A stretch of 64,000 nt of DNA from Schistocerca nitens (GCF_023898315.1 NC_064622.1:353877234-353941233); one strand, 5' to 3'. Positions 22,189 to 33,062 are shown, numbered from the stretch's first letter. The notes: generated by a model from the sequence alone, not told the origin. A program made the numbers and translations.

Positions 22189-22351
22189 AAGTTGATTTTA
22201 GGATCCGGCAGCAAACCCGAAGAGACTTTCAAGACTTATTACGCCGGGAAAGGCTACGTAATCACACTCTATGTGCATATTACTATCCCATGACTTTCGT
22301 CACCTCAGCGAATGTCCGTGAGAGGGCGACGCCGAATCTCGGGGAATACTG

Positions 22352-23265
22352 ACAAGGGAACCTCCCCATCGCACCCCCCTCAGATTTAGTTATAAGTTGG
22401 CACAGTGGAGAGGCCTTGAAAAACTGAACACAGATCAATCGAGAAAACAGGAAGAAGTTGTGTGGAACTATGAAAAAAATAAGCAAAATATTCAAACTGA
22501 GTAGTTCATGCGTAAGATAGGCAACATTAATGACAGTGTCAGCTCAAGAGCACCGTGGTCCCGTGATTAGCGTGAGCAGATGCAGAACAAGAGGTCCTTG
22601 GTTCAAGTCTTCCCTCGAATGAAAAGTTTAATTTTTGTATTTTCAGACAATTATCAAAGTTCAGGTACTCACACATAATCAACTTCGCTCTCGAAAATTC
22701 CAGGACATGTTCAGATTTGCTTGGACATATGCAGGATTTGACGGTCTACACACGGAAAAATTTGAAAACGTTAAAAACATATGTTTTGACAGAGCACAGG
22801 GAAAACTGTGCAACTGTGAAACTGTTGCATTCATCTGTTGCAGTTTATGTGACAAACTCTTACGTTTTCATCACTTTTTTGGGAGTGATTATCACATCCG
22901 CAAGAAAACCTAAATCGGGGAAGGTAGAAGAATCTTTTTACCCATGAACGAACGGACAGATCATAACTTTGTGAAAATAAAGAAAGTAAACTCTTCACTC
23001 GAGGCAAGACTTGAACCAAGGACCTGTCGTTCCGCAGCTGCTCACGCTAACCACGGGACCACGGCGCTCTTGAGCTAACACTATCCTTGATGTTGCCTAT
23101 CTTACGCATGGACTACTCAGTTTGTATATTTTGCTTATTGTTTTCATAGTTCCACACAACTTCTTCCTGTTTTCTCGATTGATCTGTGTTCAGTTTTTCA
23201 AGGCCTATCCACTGTGCCAACTTATAACTAAATCTGAGGGGGGTGCGATGGGGAGGTTCCCTTGT
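22352..23265. mobile_element. Fold-back element with tRNA-like sequence in both arms
   Basis: Starts acaagggaacctccccatcg and ends with its reverse complement near ggggaggttcccttgt. The arms are about 290 bp each (22352-22640 and 22975-23265), with roughly 10-15 percent divergence by eye. Each arm contains an A-box-like stretch and a B box (ggttcaagtct at about 22601; its inverse near 23008). The unique centre holds only short frames. No transposase and no clear target duplication were found. Confidence 0.8.
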
Positions 23266-24801
23266 GAGAGCAATTCGTCTCGCACATAGTCACTGTGAGG
23301 ATAACGATTCGGCGAGACAGTGGCCTTCAGCCAGTGCAGCACGCTATCTCTCACTCCCAGACAGTGTTCCTCGCGATGACACAATCATGACCACGCCACT
23401 TCATAGCTATGTCGCTGCGTGTATGGTACGGCACACGCTGATACCATATGAATCACGCAGATCTTCTTGGCTGTCGCATCTGACAACTGGCCTGATAATA
23501 CACCAGGGTTACTGCACACATTCAGCTACTGATTACTAGATACCTCGGTAATTTGCTATTACCCATCTTTAGAAGGCAATCACGCCAAGGATCCGCGCTG
23601 CGGAGGTGCACGTGCCATATAAATTCCTGGCGTTCATCACTTTATTGGCTTAACAGTCCCTCTATTACATTTTTCCTGTGATGGGAGGGGTTTTGCGGTG
23701 CACGGAGTGGTTATAATTAAACTATCGCTACTTGAGAAGCCCCCATGAAAAAACGAGTGATCGTAGCACAAAGAAAGTTTCTGGAAATATTTGTAAGGAC
23801 ACGCAGGAGCGATATAACGAATAAACCACAGAAACACATTTTAATTTCCACGTGAGAGGGTAACATTTGTTAATTTTGTACCATGTTCAGGTTATATGTT
23901 GAAAACGTTCCTCAGTGAGACGAAAATCTGCATCCACGACAGCCTGGAACCGCACAAGAGATTACTGTTGCCCGACATAACGGTGAACTATGGAACGTTC
24001 AGTTGTCGTGACACAGCTCATGCACTTCTTGAAGATCCCACACTGCGCTTCAGCATTCTCAGCCACGGCAACAGAAACTTCAACAATTTGTGGCGCAACT
24101 TGCCGTCAGCCACTCCCAGAAGCAATTCCTAAATCGCCAGTTGATTCGAATTTCCGATTCATGTTCTTCGACCTCTCCGTATTCCTTTAATGCCATCGAC
24201 ACTCGGGAAGAGCAGCTAGCAGCTCTGTAGCTGTGGTTTTAATAAAACAGCTTTACGGGGAAAACCCTGCTCATATTATCCAGACCCATATTGACTGTAC
24301 GCAGATTGTGTTTCAACTATACGTCGCCTAACGGCAAGTCATGGCAAAAGAAGCGAACCATCCTGAAAATGTAGCCGTAATAATGCGAGAGTAATGACAC
24401 ACAAAATTCTTTATTGAAAGTCATCATACCCTCCTCACTCACTTTTTTAGCGTGCATAATTAAGCTACTGCCTCTACTGGCAGTTACAGTTGCAACGTCG
24501 TGAAGACGGCATGCAAAAGACGCCAGATCGCCATTAAGCGCGCTACGTTCTTGGATATGCAGATCATAGCGCGTCAGCGCAACAGCACATGCACACTTAT
24601 AAAAATTGTTTATATGTTCCACATCTCATGGTAAACCACTCTACCGGTTTCGACCAAACTTGCACATCAGTATGACGTTTCAACTTATTACAAACTGTAC
24701 TGGCAAAATATTTTGCAGACAGTATCCACATGCACCACTGGATGAATCTTCAAAATTACATCATTGTACGACACATACTTCTGGTGATATTATGTCGTAA
24801 A
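23266..24801. other. Unassigned sequence
   Basis: About 1.5 kb without a recognisable gene. Short frames at 23243-23539 and 23896-24132 have no motif. It may be decayed transposon sequence. Confidence 0.45.
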
Positions 24802-24813
24802 CATTCAGCATGC

Positions 24814-25007
24814 GCCGGCGGCGGTGGCCGTGCGGTTCTAGGCGCTACAGTCCGGAACCCCGGGACTGCTACGGTCGCACGTTCGAATCCTGCCTCGGGC
24901 ATGGATGTGTGTGATGTCCTTAGGTTAGTTAGGTTTAAGTAGTTCTAAGTTCTAGGGGCCTGATGACCTAAGATGTTAAGTCCCATAGTGCTCAGAGCCA
25001 TTTGAAC
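24814..25007 (+). repeat. SINE type A
   Basis: The 12-bp direct repeat cattcagcatgc at 24802-24813 and 25008-25019 bounds it. The B box is slightly altered (cacgttcgaatcc). Confidence 0.92.
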
Positions 25008-25019
25008 CATTCAGCATGC

Positions 25020-25319
25020 AACACTTTAAGCCGGGCATCTGTCAATTAACTAAGTAGCTGCGTTGTTGTTGAGCAATGAGTAAGAGGTTGTGGGATATCG
25101 ATATGTTCAGTTGACATTTTTACACTCTCTACTAGCGAATAATACTTAAAACTGAAATGATAATCTTTTATATGCTATTTGCTAAACCTATATTTACTTA
25201 ATTTCATAGTAGTTAACTTGTATTAATCCCAATTAACAACGGAACATGCCATGCCATATTTACTGTCATCTTTGAAAGTACGCAGTAGTCCAAAACTTAA
25301 GTAACGACAGCATACAATC
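25020..25319. other. Unassigned AT-rich sequence
   Basis: Nothing recognised between the SINE and the Tc1-like copy. Confidence 0.5.
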
Positions 25320-25321
25320 TA

Positions 25322-26743
25322 CACTACTGGAAGTGGAAAAAAGAACACATTGACACCGGTGTGTCAGACCCACCATACTTGCTCCAGACACTGCGAGAGG
25401 GCTGTACAAGCAATGATCACACGCACGGCACAGCGGACACACCAGGAACCGCGGTGTTGGCCGTCGAATGGCGCTAGCTGCGCAGCATTTCTGCACCGCC
25501 GCCGTCAGTGTCAGCCAGTTTGCCGTGGCATACGGAGCTCCATCGCAGTCTTTAACACTGGTAGCATGCCGCGACAGCGTGGACGTGAACCGTATGTGCA
25601 GTTGACGGACTTTGAGCGAGGGCGTATAGTGGGCATGCGGGAGGCCGGGTGGACGTACCGCCGAATTGCTCAACACGTGGGGCGTGAGGTCTCCACAGTA
25701 CATCGATGTTGTCGCCAGTGGTCGGCGGAAGGTGCACGTGCCCGTCGACCTGGGACCGGACCGCAGCGACGCACGGATGCACGCCAAGACCGTAGGATCC
25801 TACGCAGTGCCGTAGGGGACCGCACCGCCACTTCCCAGCAAATTAGGGACACTGTTGCTCCTGGGGTATCGGCGAGGACCATTCGCAACCGTCTCCATGA
25901 AGCTGGGCTACGGTCCCGCACACCGTTAGGCCGTCTTCCGCTCACGCCCCAACATCGTGCAGCCCGCCTCCAGTGGTGTCGCGACAGGCGTGAATGGAGG
26001 GACGAATGGAGACGTGTCGTCTTCAGCGATGAGAGTCGCTCCTGCCTTGGTGCCAATGATGGTCGTATGCGTGTTTGGCGCCGTGCAGGTGAGCGCCACA
26101 ATCAGGACTGCATACGACCGAGGCACACAGGGCCAACACCCGGCATCATGGTGTGGGGAGCGATCTCCTACACTGGCCGTACACCACTGGTGATCGTCGA
26201 GGGGACACTGAATAGTGCACGGTACATCCAAACCGTCATCGAACCCATCGTTCTACCATTCCTAGACCGGCAAGGGAACTTGCTGTTCCAACAGGACAAT
26301 GCACGTCCGCATGTATCCCGTGCCACCCAACGTGCTCTAGAAGGTGTAAGTCAACTACCCTGGCCAGCAAGATCTCCGGATCTGTCCCCCATTGAGCATG
26401 TTTGGGACTGGATGAAGCGTCGTCTCACGCGGTCTGCACGTCCAGCACGAACGCTGGTCCAACTGAGGCGCCAGGTGGAAATGGCATGGCAAGCCGTTCC
26501 ACAGGACTACATCCAGCATCTCTACGATCGTCTCCATGGGAGAATAGCAGCCTGCATTGCTGCGAAAGGTGGATATACACTGTACTAGTGCCGACATTGT
26601 GCATGCTCTGTTGCCTGTGTCTATGTGCCTGTGGTTCTGTCAGTGTGATCATGTGATGTATCTGACCCCAGGGATGTGTCAATAAAGTTTCCCCTTCCTG
26701 GGACAATGAATTCACGGTGTTCTTATTTCAATTTCCAGGAGTG
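25322..26743 (+). mobile_element. Tc1-like transposon family B, copy 2 (full length)
   Basis: 1,422 bp, flanked by TA (25320-25321 and 26744-26745). The 5' end has cactactggaagtgg, slightly changed from the cactcctggaaatgg of the other copies; the 3' end is ccaggagtg. One intact transposase gene lies on the plus strand. Confidence 0.95.
25566..26588 (+). CDS. Tc1-like transposase, DD32E, intact (copy 2)
   Basis: 340 residues, colinear with copies 1 and 3, without stop or frameshift. The catalytic triad is present: Asp in FSDESRSCLG, Asp in FQQDNARPHVS, Glu in SPIEHVWD, with 32 residues between the last two. Differences from copy 1 include Ser for Phe three residues after the first catalytic Asp, Pro for Leu in GRLPLTP, and Thr for Ile after the second Asp. 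The Phe is conserved in both other copies, so this enzyme may be weakened. The frame stays open 72 codons upstream of the chosen ATG; MPRQRG was preferred because it gives normal Tc1 length and starts just before the HTH. Confidence 0.9.
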   Translation: MPRQRGREPYVQLTDFERGRIVGMREAGWTYRRIAQHVGREVSTVHRCCRQWSAEGARARRPGTGPQRRTDARQDRRILRSAVGDRTATSQQIRDTVAPGVSARTIRNRLHEAGLRSRTPLGRLPLTPQHRAARLQWCRDRREWRDEWRRVVFSDESRSCLGANDGRMRVWRRAGERHNQDCIRPRHTGPTPGIMVWGAISYTGRTPLVIVEGTLNSARYIQTVIEPIVLPFLDRQGNLLFQQDNARPHVSRATQRALEGVSQLPWPARSPDLSPIEHVWDWMKRRLTRSARPARTLVQLRRQVEMAWQAVPQDYIQHLYDRLHGRIAACIAAKGGYTLY

Positions 26744-26745
26744 TA

Positions 26746-27801
26746 GTATGATTTTGAGCCCAACTCGTAAATGACCAACTCAGTTACAACATAATAGAAG
26801 CAGAACCGAAACTGACGTTACATAATTTACAAAGATACTTGTTTAAGAATTAATATTTCATCAGGAATCCTAGGTGACGCAGAGTCCGCAATGCATGTCA
26901 TATTTGGTGAAACTAGCCGGACTGAGGTTTTGTTGTGATATATAACACTCAAATCGCGTCGTAACTTAAAAACTCAACTTATTTGTACTCTTGTTAACCC
27001 CAAAATTCGTTTTAGATTTCTACATCGTCAAATTAATGAACAACAATGACAGTGAGATAATGGAGTAACATTCTGAAGAAACTGACTTTAAATCGTACGG
27101 ATATGTCTGTCGAACATGTTTTCAAAGCAAATTTTTGGTCAAACCTGTACTATTGACAACAGGAACTGAGGAATCACATTTTCATAAGTAATCACGACTA
27201 CAATAATATATACTTTCTTGAAGAAAGTGGGTAAGATGTGACTCATATTTAACGAATGCTGTTTTCTGTTAATCACCTGCGTAAGATCATATTGTAATAG
27301 ATTAGGTGAAACTAGCAATACTGCTACGACTCCATCGCTTTGACACAGAAAGTCACTTACTGTTAGGACGGTTTAGTAACCAGGCGTGAATGCAGTATAT
27401 CCAAGTATTCTTAATAGAATGCGCAGTGTATCATCGCACTATGCGGAAGTTAATTTAGCAGTGAATAAATGAATATTCGCAACAAAATTTACGGTCAGTG
27501 TATTTATATAAAAGACAGCAGAGAATATTAAAAATTTTCTACACAGAAAAACAGATGACCCTAGGAAAACTCAAAACACAATTTCATTTTGGAGAAGATC
27601 AACAACACACGAGATATGTGAAGATTTACTTTGAACCCTCTGATCAAGAGTTTCTGATGTTCTAGTGCTAATCTCAAGTGAAATGTGAGTGAATGTACAG
27701 ATTCGAGGCAGGGATGTCGAAGGCTGTTTCAAGCAGCCGAGCTTAACCTAGAAGATTACTTTCAAGTGAAAGGGACAGCCATTTAGAGGAATGAAAATTT
27801 A
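26746..27801. other. Unassigned AT-rich sequence
   Basis: About 1 kb with no open frame of note, repeat or RNA feature. Confidence 0.55.
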
Positions 27802-28207
27802 GATGGTTCAAATGGCTCTGAGCACTATGGGATTTAACATCTGAGGACATCAGTCCCCTAGACGTAGAACTACGTAAACCTAACTAACCTAAGGACATCA
27901 CACAGCCGGCCGGAGTGGCCGTGCGGTTCTAGGCGCTACAGTCTGGAGCCGAGCGACCGCTACGGTCGCAGGTTCAAATCCTGCCTCGGGCATGGATGTG
28001 TGTGATGTCCTTAGGTTAGTTAGGTTTAATTAGTTCTAAATTCTAGGCGACTGATGACCTCAGAAGTTAAGCCGCATAATGCTCAGAGCCATTTGAACCA
28101 TTTGACATCACACACATCCATTCCCGAGGCAGGATTCGAACCTGCAACCGTAGCAGCAGCGCCGTTCCGGACTGAAGCGCCTAGAACCGCTCGGCCACAG
28201 CGGCCGG
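27802..28207 (-). repeat. SINE type A, split by a second SINE
   Basis: The minus-strand copy is in two parts: body at 27802-27904 and tRNA-like head at 28104-28207. They are separated by a plus-strand SINE of the same type. Confidence 0.9.
27905..28103 (+). repeat. SINE type A nested in a SINE type A
   Basis: The 11-bp direct repeat gacatcacaca at 27894-27904 and 28104-28114 marks insertion into an inverted copy of the same SINE. The locus therefore has two opposed copies and can form a long hairpin. Confidence 0.92.
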
Positions 28208-28545
28208 CTGTAGATTTATTATTTGAGTCCTATTTATACAGCTCACAGGTCCTATTTATGCACCTCAGTTTGGATTGCTATGCGCAAAATAAAATACCCA
28301 CAAATTCAATCATGTATTCTTCCGACTACGCTGTATACGCTCAGAGACTACAGAAACTAAAAGTCTGTTATTTTCTATGTTTCCTGGTGTTGCAGTTTTA
28401 AAGGCCAGCAATGGCAACACAAACAAATCTACAAAACGTGTCCTGTGTGGCCAGCAACGTCATAACGTCGCGATCTCTGTGAAGTACGAAACGTAATGTA
28501 TATCGCAGATAGTTTTCTTAGGTACTGGCTCGGAGATTAAGAGCC

Positions 28546-28800
28546 AGTTGTGGTAACGAGCTGGACACACAACAGGCCGCAGCTGTCGTCCGGCGTGTGC
28601 TGCGGGCTGCGGGCTCTCGCGTGTTTATATTCCGGCCTGCGGACGGCGCGGCGGCGGCTGCGACAAAGCGGCTGTCAGCTGCGACGGACAGCCGCCCGCT
28701 TACGCCGAGGTACAGTCGCGCCAAACACCTGCCTCCCTCTCTCCCACTACAGCGGCGGCGCGGCCGCTAACTGTCTGCTGCAGGGGTGTGCAGACCATCG
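28546..28800. other. CpG-rich GC island
   Basis: Dense in CG dinucleotides and far more GC-rich than its surroundings (for example gcggacggcgcggcggcggc). No repeat family was recognised. It could be a promoter or unmethylated island, or an exon of a host gene whose frame I cannot establish. Confidence 0.45.
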
Positions 28801-28964
28801 CGAACACCCTGCAAGCAGCGGTAGTCACGAAAATTTAATTGTAGGGTTACCGTAAAGATGTTCAGGATCTGCAACCAAATGGGCCCACTGAGCATTGTCT
28901 CCACACTTTCATACCTTAGTGAAATTGGACACCACGCCACAGTGTGCGTACACCGATATAAAAA

Positions 28965-30165
28965 GGTCTATATCTACATGTACATACATACTCTGTAATC
29001 CACCATACGGTGCGTGGCGGAGGGTACCTCGTACCACAACTAGCATCTTCTCTCCCTGTTCCACTCCCAAACAGAACGAGGAAAAAATAACTGCCTATCT
29101 GCCTCTGTACGAGCCCTAATCCCTCTTATCTTTGTGGTCTTTCCGCGAAATATAAGTTGGCGGCAGTAAAATTGTACTGCAGTCAGCCTCAAATGCTGGT
29201 TCTCTAAATTTCCTCAGTAGCGATTCACGAAAAGAACGCGTCCTTTCCTCTAGACACTCCCACCCGAGTTCCTGACACTCGCATAACACTCGCGTGATGA
29301 CAAAACCTACCAGTAACAAATCTGGCAGCCCGCCTCTGAATTGCTTCTATGCCCTCCCTCAATCCGACCTGACAGGGATCCCAAACGCTCGAGCAGTACT
29401 CAAGAATAGGTCGTATTAGTGTTTTATGAGCGGTCTCCTTTACAGATGAACCACATCTTCCCAAAATTCTACCAACGAACCGAATACGACTATCCGCCTT
29501 CCCACAACTGCCATTACATGCTTGTCCCACCTTATATCGCTCTGCAATGTTACGCCCAGATATGTAATCGATGTGACTGTGTCAAGCGCTACACTACTAA
29601 TGGAGTATTCAAACATTACGGGATTCTTTTTTCCTATTCATCTGCATTAATTAACATTTATCTATATTTAGAGTTAGCTGCCATTCTTTACACCAACCAA
29701 AATCCTGTCCAAGTCATCTTGTATGCTCCTACAGTCACTCAACGACGACACCTTCCCGTACACCACAGCATCATCAGCAATCAGCCGCACATTGCTATCC
29801 ACCCTATCCAAAATATCATTTATGTAGATAGAAAACAACAGCGGACCTACCACACTTTCCTGGGGCACTCCAGATGATACGCTCACCTCCGATGAACACT
29901 CACCATCGAGGACAACGTACTGGGTTCTATTACTTAGGAAGTCTTCGAGCCACTCACATATTTGGGAACCAATCCCATATGCTCGTACCTTAGTTAGCAG
30001 TGGGGCACCGAGTCAGTCGCTTTCCGGAAGTCAAAGAATATGGCATCCGCCTGATACCCTTCATCCATGGTTCGCAAGGGATCATGTGAAAAAAGGGCGA
30101 GTTGCGTTTCGCAGGAGCGATACTTTCTAAAGCCGTGCTGATGCATGGACAGCAACGTGATACGG
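28965..30165 (-). mobile_element. Non-LTR retrotransposon 3' fragment (jockey/I-like)
   Basis: Its 3' end lies near 28965 with atctacatgtacat (a GATGTA-type tail on the minus strand). Reverse transcriptase pieces follow toward 30165, where the 5' truncation occurs. The same family recurs at 49570-50495 and 61335-61885. Confidence 0.8.
29225..29886 (-). pseudogene. Non-LTR reverse transcriptase pseudogene
   Basis: Two minus-strand pieces. 29674-29886 has SGVPQESVVGPLLFSIYIND followed by LIADDAVVYG, the RT palm with its Asp-Asp pair. 29225-29530 has the C-terminal ILEYCSSVWDPCQVG and IEAIQRRAARFVTG. The pieces are out of frame and the endonuclease and ORF1 are absent, so this is a dead 5'-truncated copy. 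Confidence 0.85.
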
Positions 30166-30173
30166 GATGGAGA

Positions 30174-30477
30174 TCAGTGGTGGCGTAGCCAGGGGATAGG
30201 GGCGGTAGGGGGGGCCCAAAGGTGTCTGTCATGCTCTGGATGCCACTTGCAGAGGGACGCAAAATTGTCTCGAAGACACACAAGATTTTCCGGAAAATAT
30301 ACTATCATTATTGCAATAAATTTTATATATTATATTACTGTATGTGTTCCTGGAGGGGGAGGGGACGCCAATAAAGTGTAGTGTCGTACCGTGGGCGCCA
30401 ACGGGGGGGGGGGGGGGGAGGGGGGGCACCGAAGTGTCGTACCCCGGGCAGCGTTATGTTCGCTACGCCACTGGTGG
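30174..30477. mobile_element. Small MITE-like element, hAT-type ends suspected
   Basis: The left end cagtggtggcgtagccaggg and the right end cgctacgccactg are inverted copies of cagtggcgtagc-type termini. The interior contains G-runs (30405-30425) and no ORF of note. The expected 8-bp target duplication is not clear, so the class is a guess. Confidence 0.5.
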
Positions 30478-31432
30478 TGGTGGAACTGTTACTGCTGCCT
30501 CAGACTGTTGGCGCAGCACAGCCTCTCGGTGCAGAAGTTACGAGGCCTGTCTTGGTCCCAATTCTCCGAACAAGGGAGGAATTAGTGCCCCTCCATTTCG
30601 CTGTGGCTCCAACACAAAATTCAAAAGTATCGGCCACAAGCATTATGGATTTTCGCCATCTTGTGTACTTTCTAAATTAATTAAATAGTGGACGTGAATA
30701 CTACTTCGCCACCGTCAATCAACAGCCTTCCCATTTGGTAATGTCCATTGTCCAGAGAAAATTAATGTTCGTACGTAAAATGACTGATTTAGTTTAATAA
30801 CCAGCGGCAGCTGGTTATCGTGTGCTGATGTGCTACACAACACTGTAAATATCACACTGAAAGTATAAAATTTCTCTTCGAATACAAGCCAGAAATTGCA
30901 CAAAAATCACACCATTTCTTTTCAAATATGACCTAGAAACTGCACTAAAATTAAACCATTTCTCTTCAAATGTATGCTAGTATGCAAATAAAATGGAGGA
31001 AAACTTGGGAAGCGCTCTCGTCGCAGTAACTAGAAACCAGTGTCGAGTGCTGGGTGATGGTCAACCGCACTATGATCAACTCAGAGAAGGAATGCAGCGG
31101 TCTGTTGTCGTCTGTTCATGCTGTGATATGACGTCATCCTTTCAAATAGTGTGGGTGCTATGCTGCTCACAGAAGCAGGTCGTTATTTTTCTTTAAAATT
31201 ACGTGGAGCATAGTGTGTAAACATAGGGAGTATGAGGGATTTTTGAGGAGCCGTTGTCGTAACGTCGCTGTGGCTGAGAACACTGACCAGCAGCTTGTCG
31301 ACTCAATTCGATTCTCGCTTTTGCCAATATTTTTTCCATTTTACTTCATTTCTCACAATTATCAATAATTAATTATAGAATTTAAATATATTTAAAGAGT
31401 TCAGTTCATATATGTAAAATTAATACATTCAA
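30478..31432. other. Unassigned sequence
   Basis: No recognisable gene. 31250-31320 has a weak tRNA-like look but no convincing B box. Confidence 0.45.
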
Positions 31433-31646
31433 AAATGGTTCAAATGGCTCTGAGCACTATGGGACTTAACATCTATGGTCATCAGTCCCCTAGAACTTAG
31501 AACTACTTAAACCTAACTAACCTAAGGACAGCACACAACACCCAGCCATCACGAGGCAGAGAAAATCCCTAACCCCGCCGGCAATCGAACCCGGGAACCC
31601 GGGCGTGGGAAGCGAGAACGCTACCGCACGACCACGAGATGCGGGC
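31433..31646 (-). repeat. SINE type B
   Basis: The 11-bp direct repeat aatacattcaa at 31422-31432 and 31647-31657 bounds it. The head is the tRNA-Gly(CCC)-like module, and the body is shared with type A. Confidence 0.92.
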
Positions 31647-31764
31647 AATACATTCAATTTAGTTACTATTAGTACCTTTCAAAGACAAAAGCCTATAGGC
31701 CACCTCATTGCAGGACATGGTCAAATATTGGACGTGCCACCACCATGAATGACTTTTTAATCAA

Positions 31765-32080
31765 TTTTAATTTTAAAATCAGCAGCCTCAATTGCACAGA
31801 TTAGCTAGATTTACATAGGTTTCAGTCGGGATAACCCAACCTTCTTCAGAATAAAAACAGCTACCGTTTGTCCATAGTGGACATCGTCAAGCTAAAACTA
31901 CAAATCCATAAATTATCGTCAGACTGTAAAAACTTATCTGAAACTGCCTCGGCGATCGCGATGCGGCAGCCACGAGAGCTGTACTGCAATTGAGGCTGTT
32001 GATATTAAAATTAAAATTAATATTTGTACAGTTGCTGACAGAGCCGCGAAATGTTGAAAATATTTAAGTTCTTACCTGGC
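31765..32080. mobile_element. 316-bp retroposon-like unit with hammerhead-like core
   Basis: A perfect 14-bp direct repeat (gactttttaatcaa, 31751-31764 and 32081-32094) flanks it. Inside are inverted arms at about 31765-31796 and 31984-32014 sharing the cctcaattgca block. On the minus strand, CTGAAGA (31843-31849), a 7-bp hairpin and GAAA (31820-31823) resemble the motif in the PLE at 22149. There is no ORF. Confidence 0.55.
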
Positions 32081-32094
32081 GACTTTTTAATCAA

Positions 32095-32568
32095 CTGGCA
32101 GGCAGTTCCACGATTACTATCAATTAACTCTAAATTTTGCAATCAAATCGAATCTGCAATTGAAATTAAGAAGTAATTCGGCTCTCTTTCTTCGTGACCG
32201 GAAATGGACATGGCAGTAGTGATGCCTCCGCCAAGTGCACTCTACGCCCCTGAAAAGTCTCTGCATTACAAGCACACCAGTGGACTGGAATCCCAAACAC
32301 CCGCAGCCTGTCACGAGACCAGCTCGAGCCTCCCCCTAGTGCCAAGTTGACAGCTGCCACATCGTTCCTCGTCGTTTGCTGACTTCGACACGCCGCAGTC
32401 GCCGCCGCCTGTTGCTGTCGTCACAGCCCCACTCCCGGACACCGCCGCTGTCGTCCCTTGTCAACTGTGAGACATTTCGTCGCTGGCCGCTTGCTTATCG
32501 CCTGCAACTCTAGCGCAGGTCGTCGTCGGAGCCGCTTCGGCGGACGACCCCGAGCCCACGCCACTCAA
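32095..32568. other. Unassigned sequence, GC-rich toward the end
   Basis: 32340-32560 is moderately GC- and CpG-rich. No motif or frame is convincing. Confidence 0.4.
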
Positions 32569-32626
32569 TATGAAGATGGTATCTGTTCTTTCGGACATGT
32601 CCGCAAGAACAGATACCATCTTCATA
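32569..32626. repeat. 58-bp near-perfect palindrome
   Basis: The left arm tatgaagatggtatctgttc (continuing tt) and its exact complement at 32605-32626 flank an inner palindrome cggacatgtccg with one extra base. It directly abuts the TA of the Tc1 copy at 32629. It is probably an element terminus or snap-back remnant. Confidence 0.85.
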
Positions 32627-32679
32627 TACACTACTGGCCATAAAAATTGCTACACCACGAAGATGACGTGCTTCAGACG

Positions 32680-32884
32680 ATCCGCCGGCCGAAGTGGCCG
32701 TGCGGTTAAAGGCGCTGCAGTCTGGAACCGCAAGACCACTACGGTCGCAGGTTCGAATCCTGCCTCGGGCATGGATGTTTGTGATGTCCTTAGGTTAGTT
32801 AGGTTTAACTAGTTCTAAGTTCTAGGGGACTAATGACCTCAGCAGTTGAGTCCCATAGTGCTCAGAGCCATTTGAACCATTTTT
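32680..32884 (+). repeat. SINE type A in a Tc1 element
   Basis: The 11-bp direct repeat tgcttcagacg at 32669-32679 and 32885-32895 bounds it. It lies in the leader of the Tc1 copy, before the transposase. Confidence 0.92.
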
Positions 32885-33062
32885 TGCTTCAGACGCGAAA
32901 TTACCCGACAGGAAGAAGATGCTGTGATAGCTTTTCAGAGCATTCACGCAAGGTTGCCGCCAGTGGCGACACCTACAACGTGCTGATATGAGGAAAGTTT
33001 CCAACCGATTTCTCATACGCAAACAGCAGTTGACCGGCGTTGCCTGGTGAAACGTTGCTGTG

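Larger units (their letters stand above)
21382..22264 (+). mobile_element. Penelope-like element fragment, 5'-truncated
   Basis: An 883-bp insertion bounded by the 11-bp duplication cactctatgtg. It carries the C-terminal GIY-YIG endonuclease region of a Penelope-like element and the 3' noncoding part. The reverse transcriptase is missing. A perfect hairpin sits at the truncated 5' junction (21381-21412). Confidence 0.82.
20540..22320 (-). mobile_element. Tc1-like transposon family E, decayed and split by a PLE fragment
   Basis: The minus-strand sequence at 20540-21381 has the look of a Tc1-type element interior and N-terminal coding region. The same element resumes at 22265-22320 (cactctatgtgcatattact, then ctttcgtcacctcagcg). 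The 11-bp direct repeat cactctatgtg at 21371-21381 and 22265-22275 shows that the Penelope-like fragment between them is a later insertion. The distal terminus is not exactly defined. Confidence 0.65.

Noticed and set aside
30344..30688. Gly-rich open frames
   Set aside because: They arise from G runs at 30405-30425 and GGT repeats in a MITE-like element.
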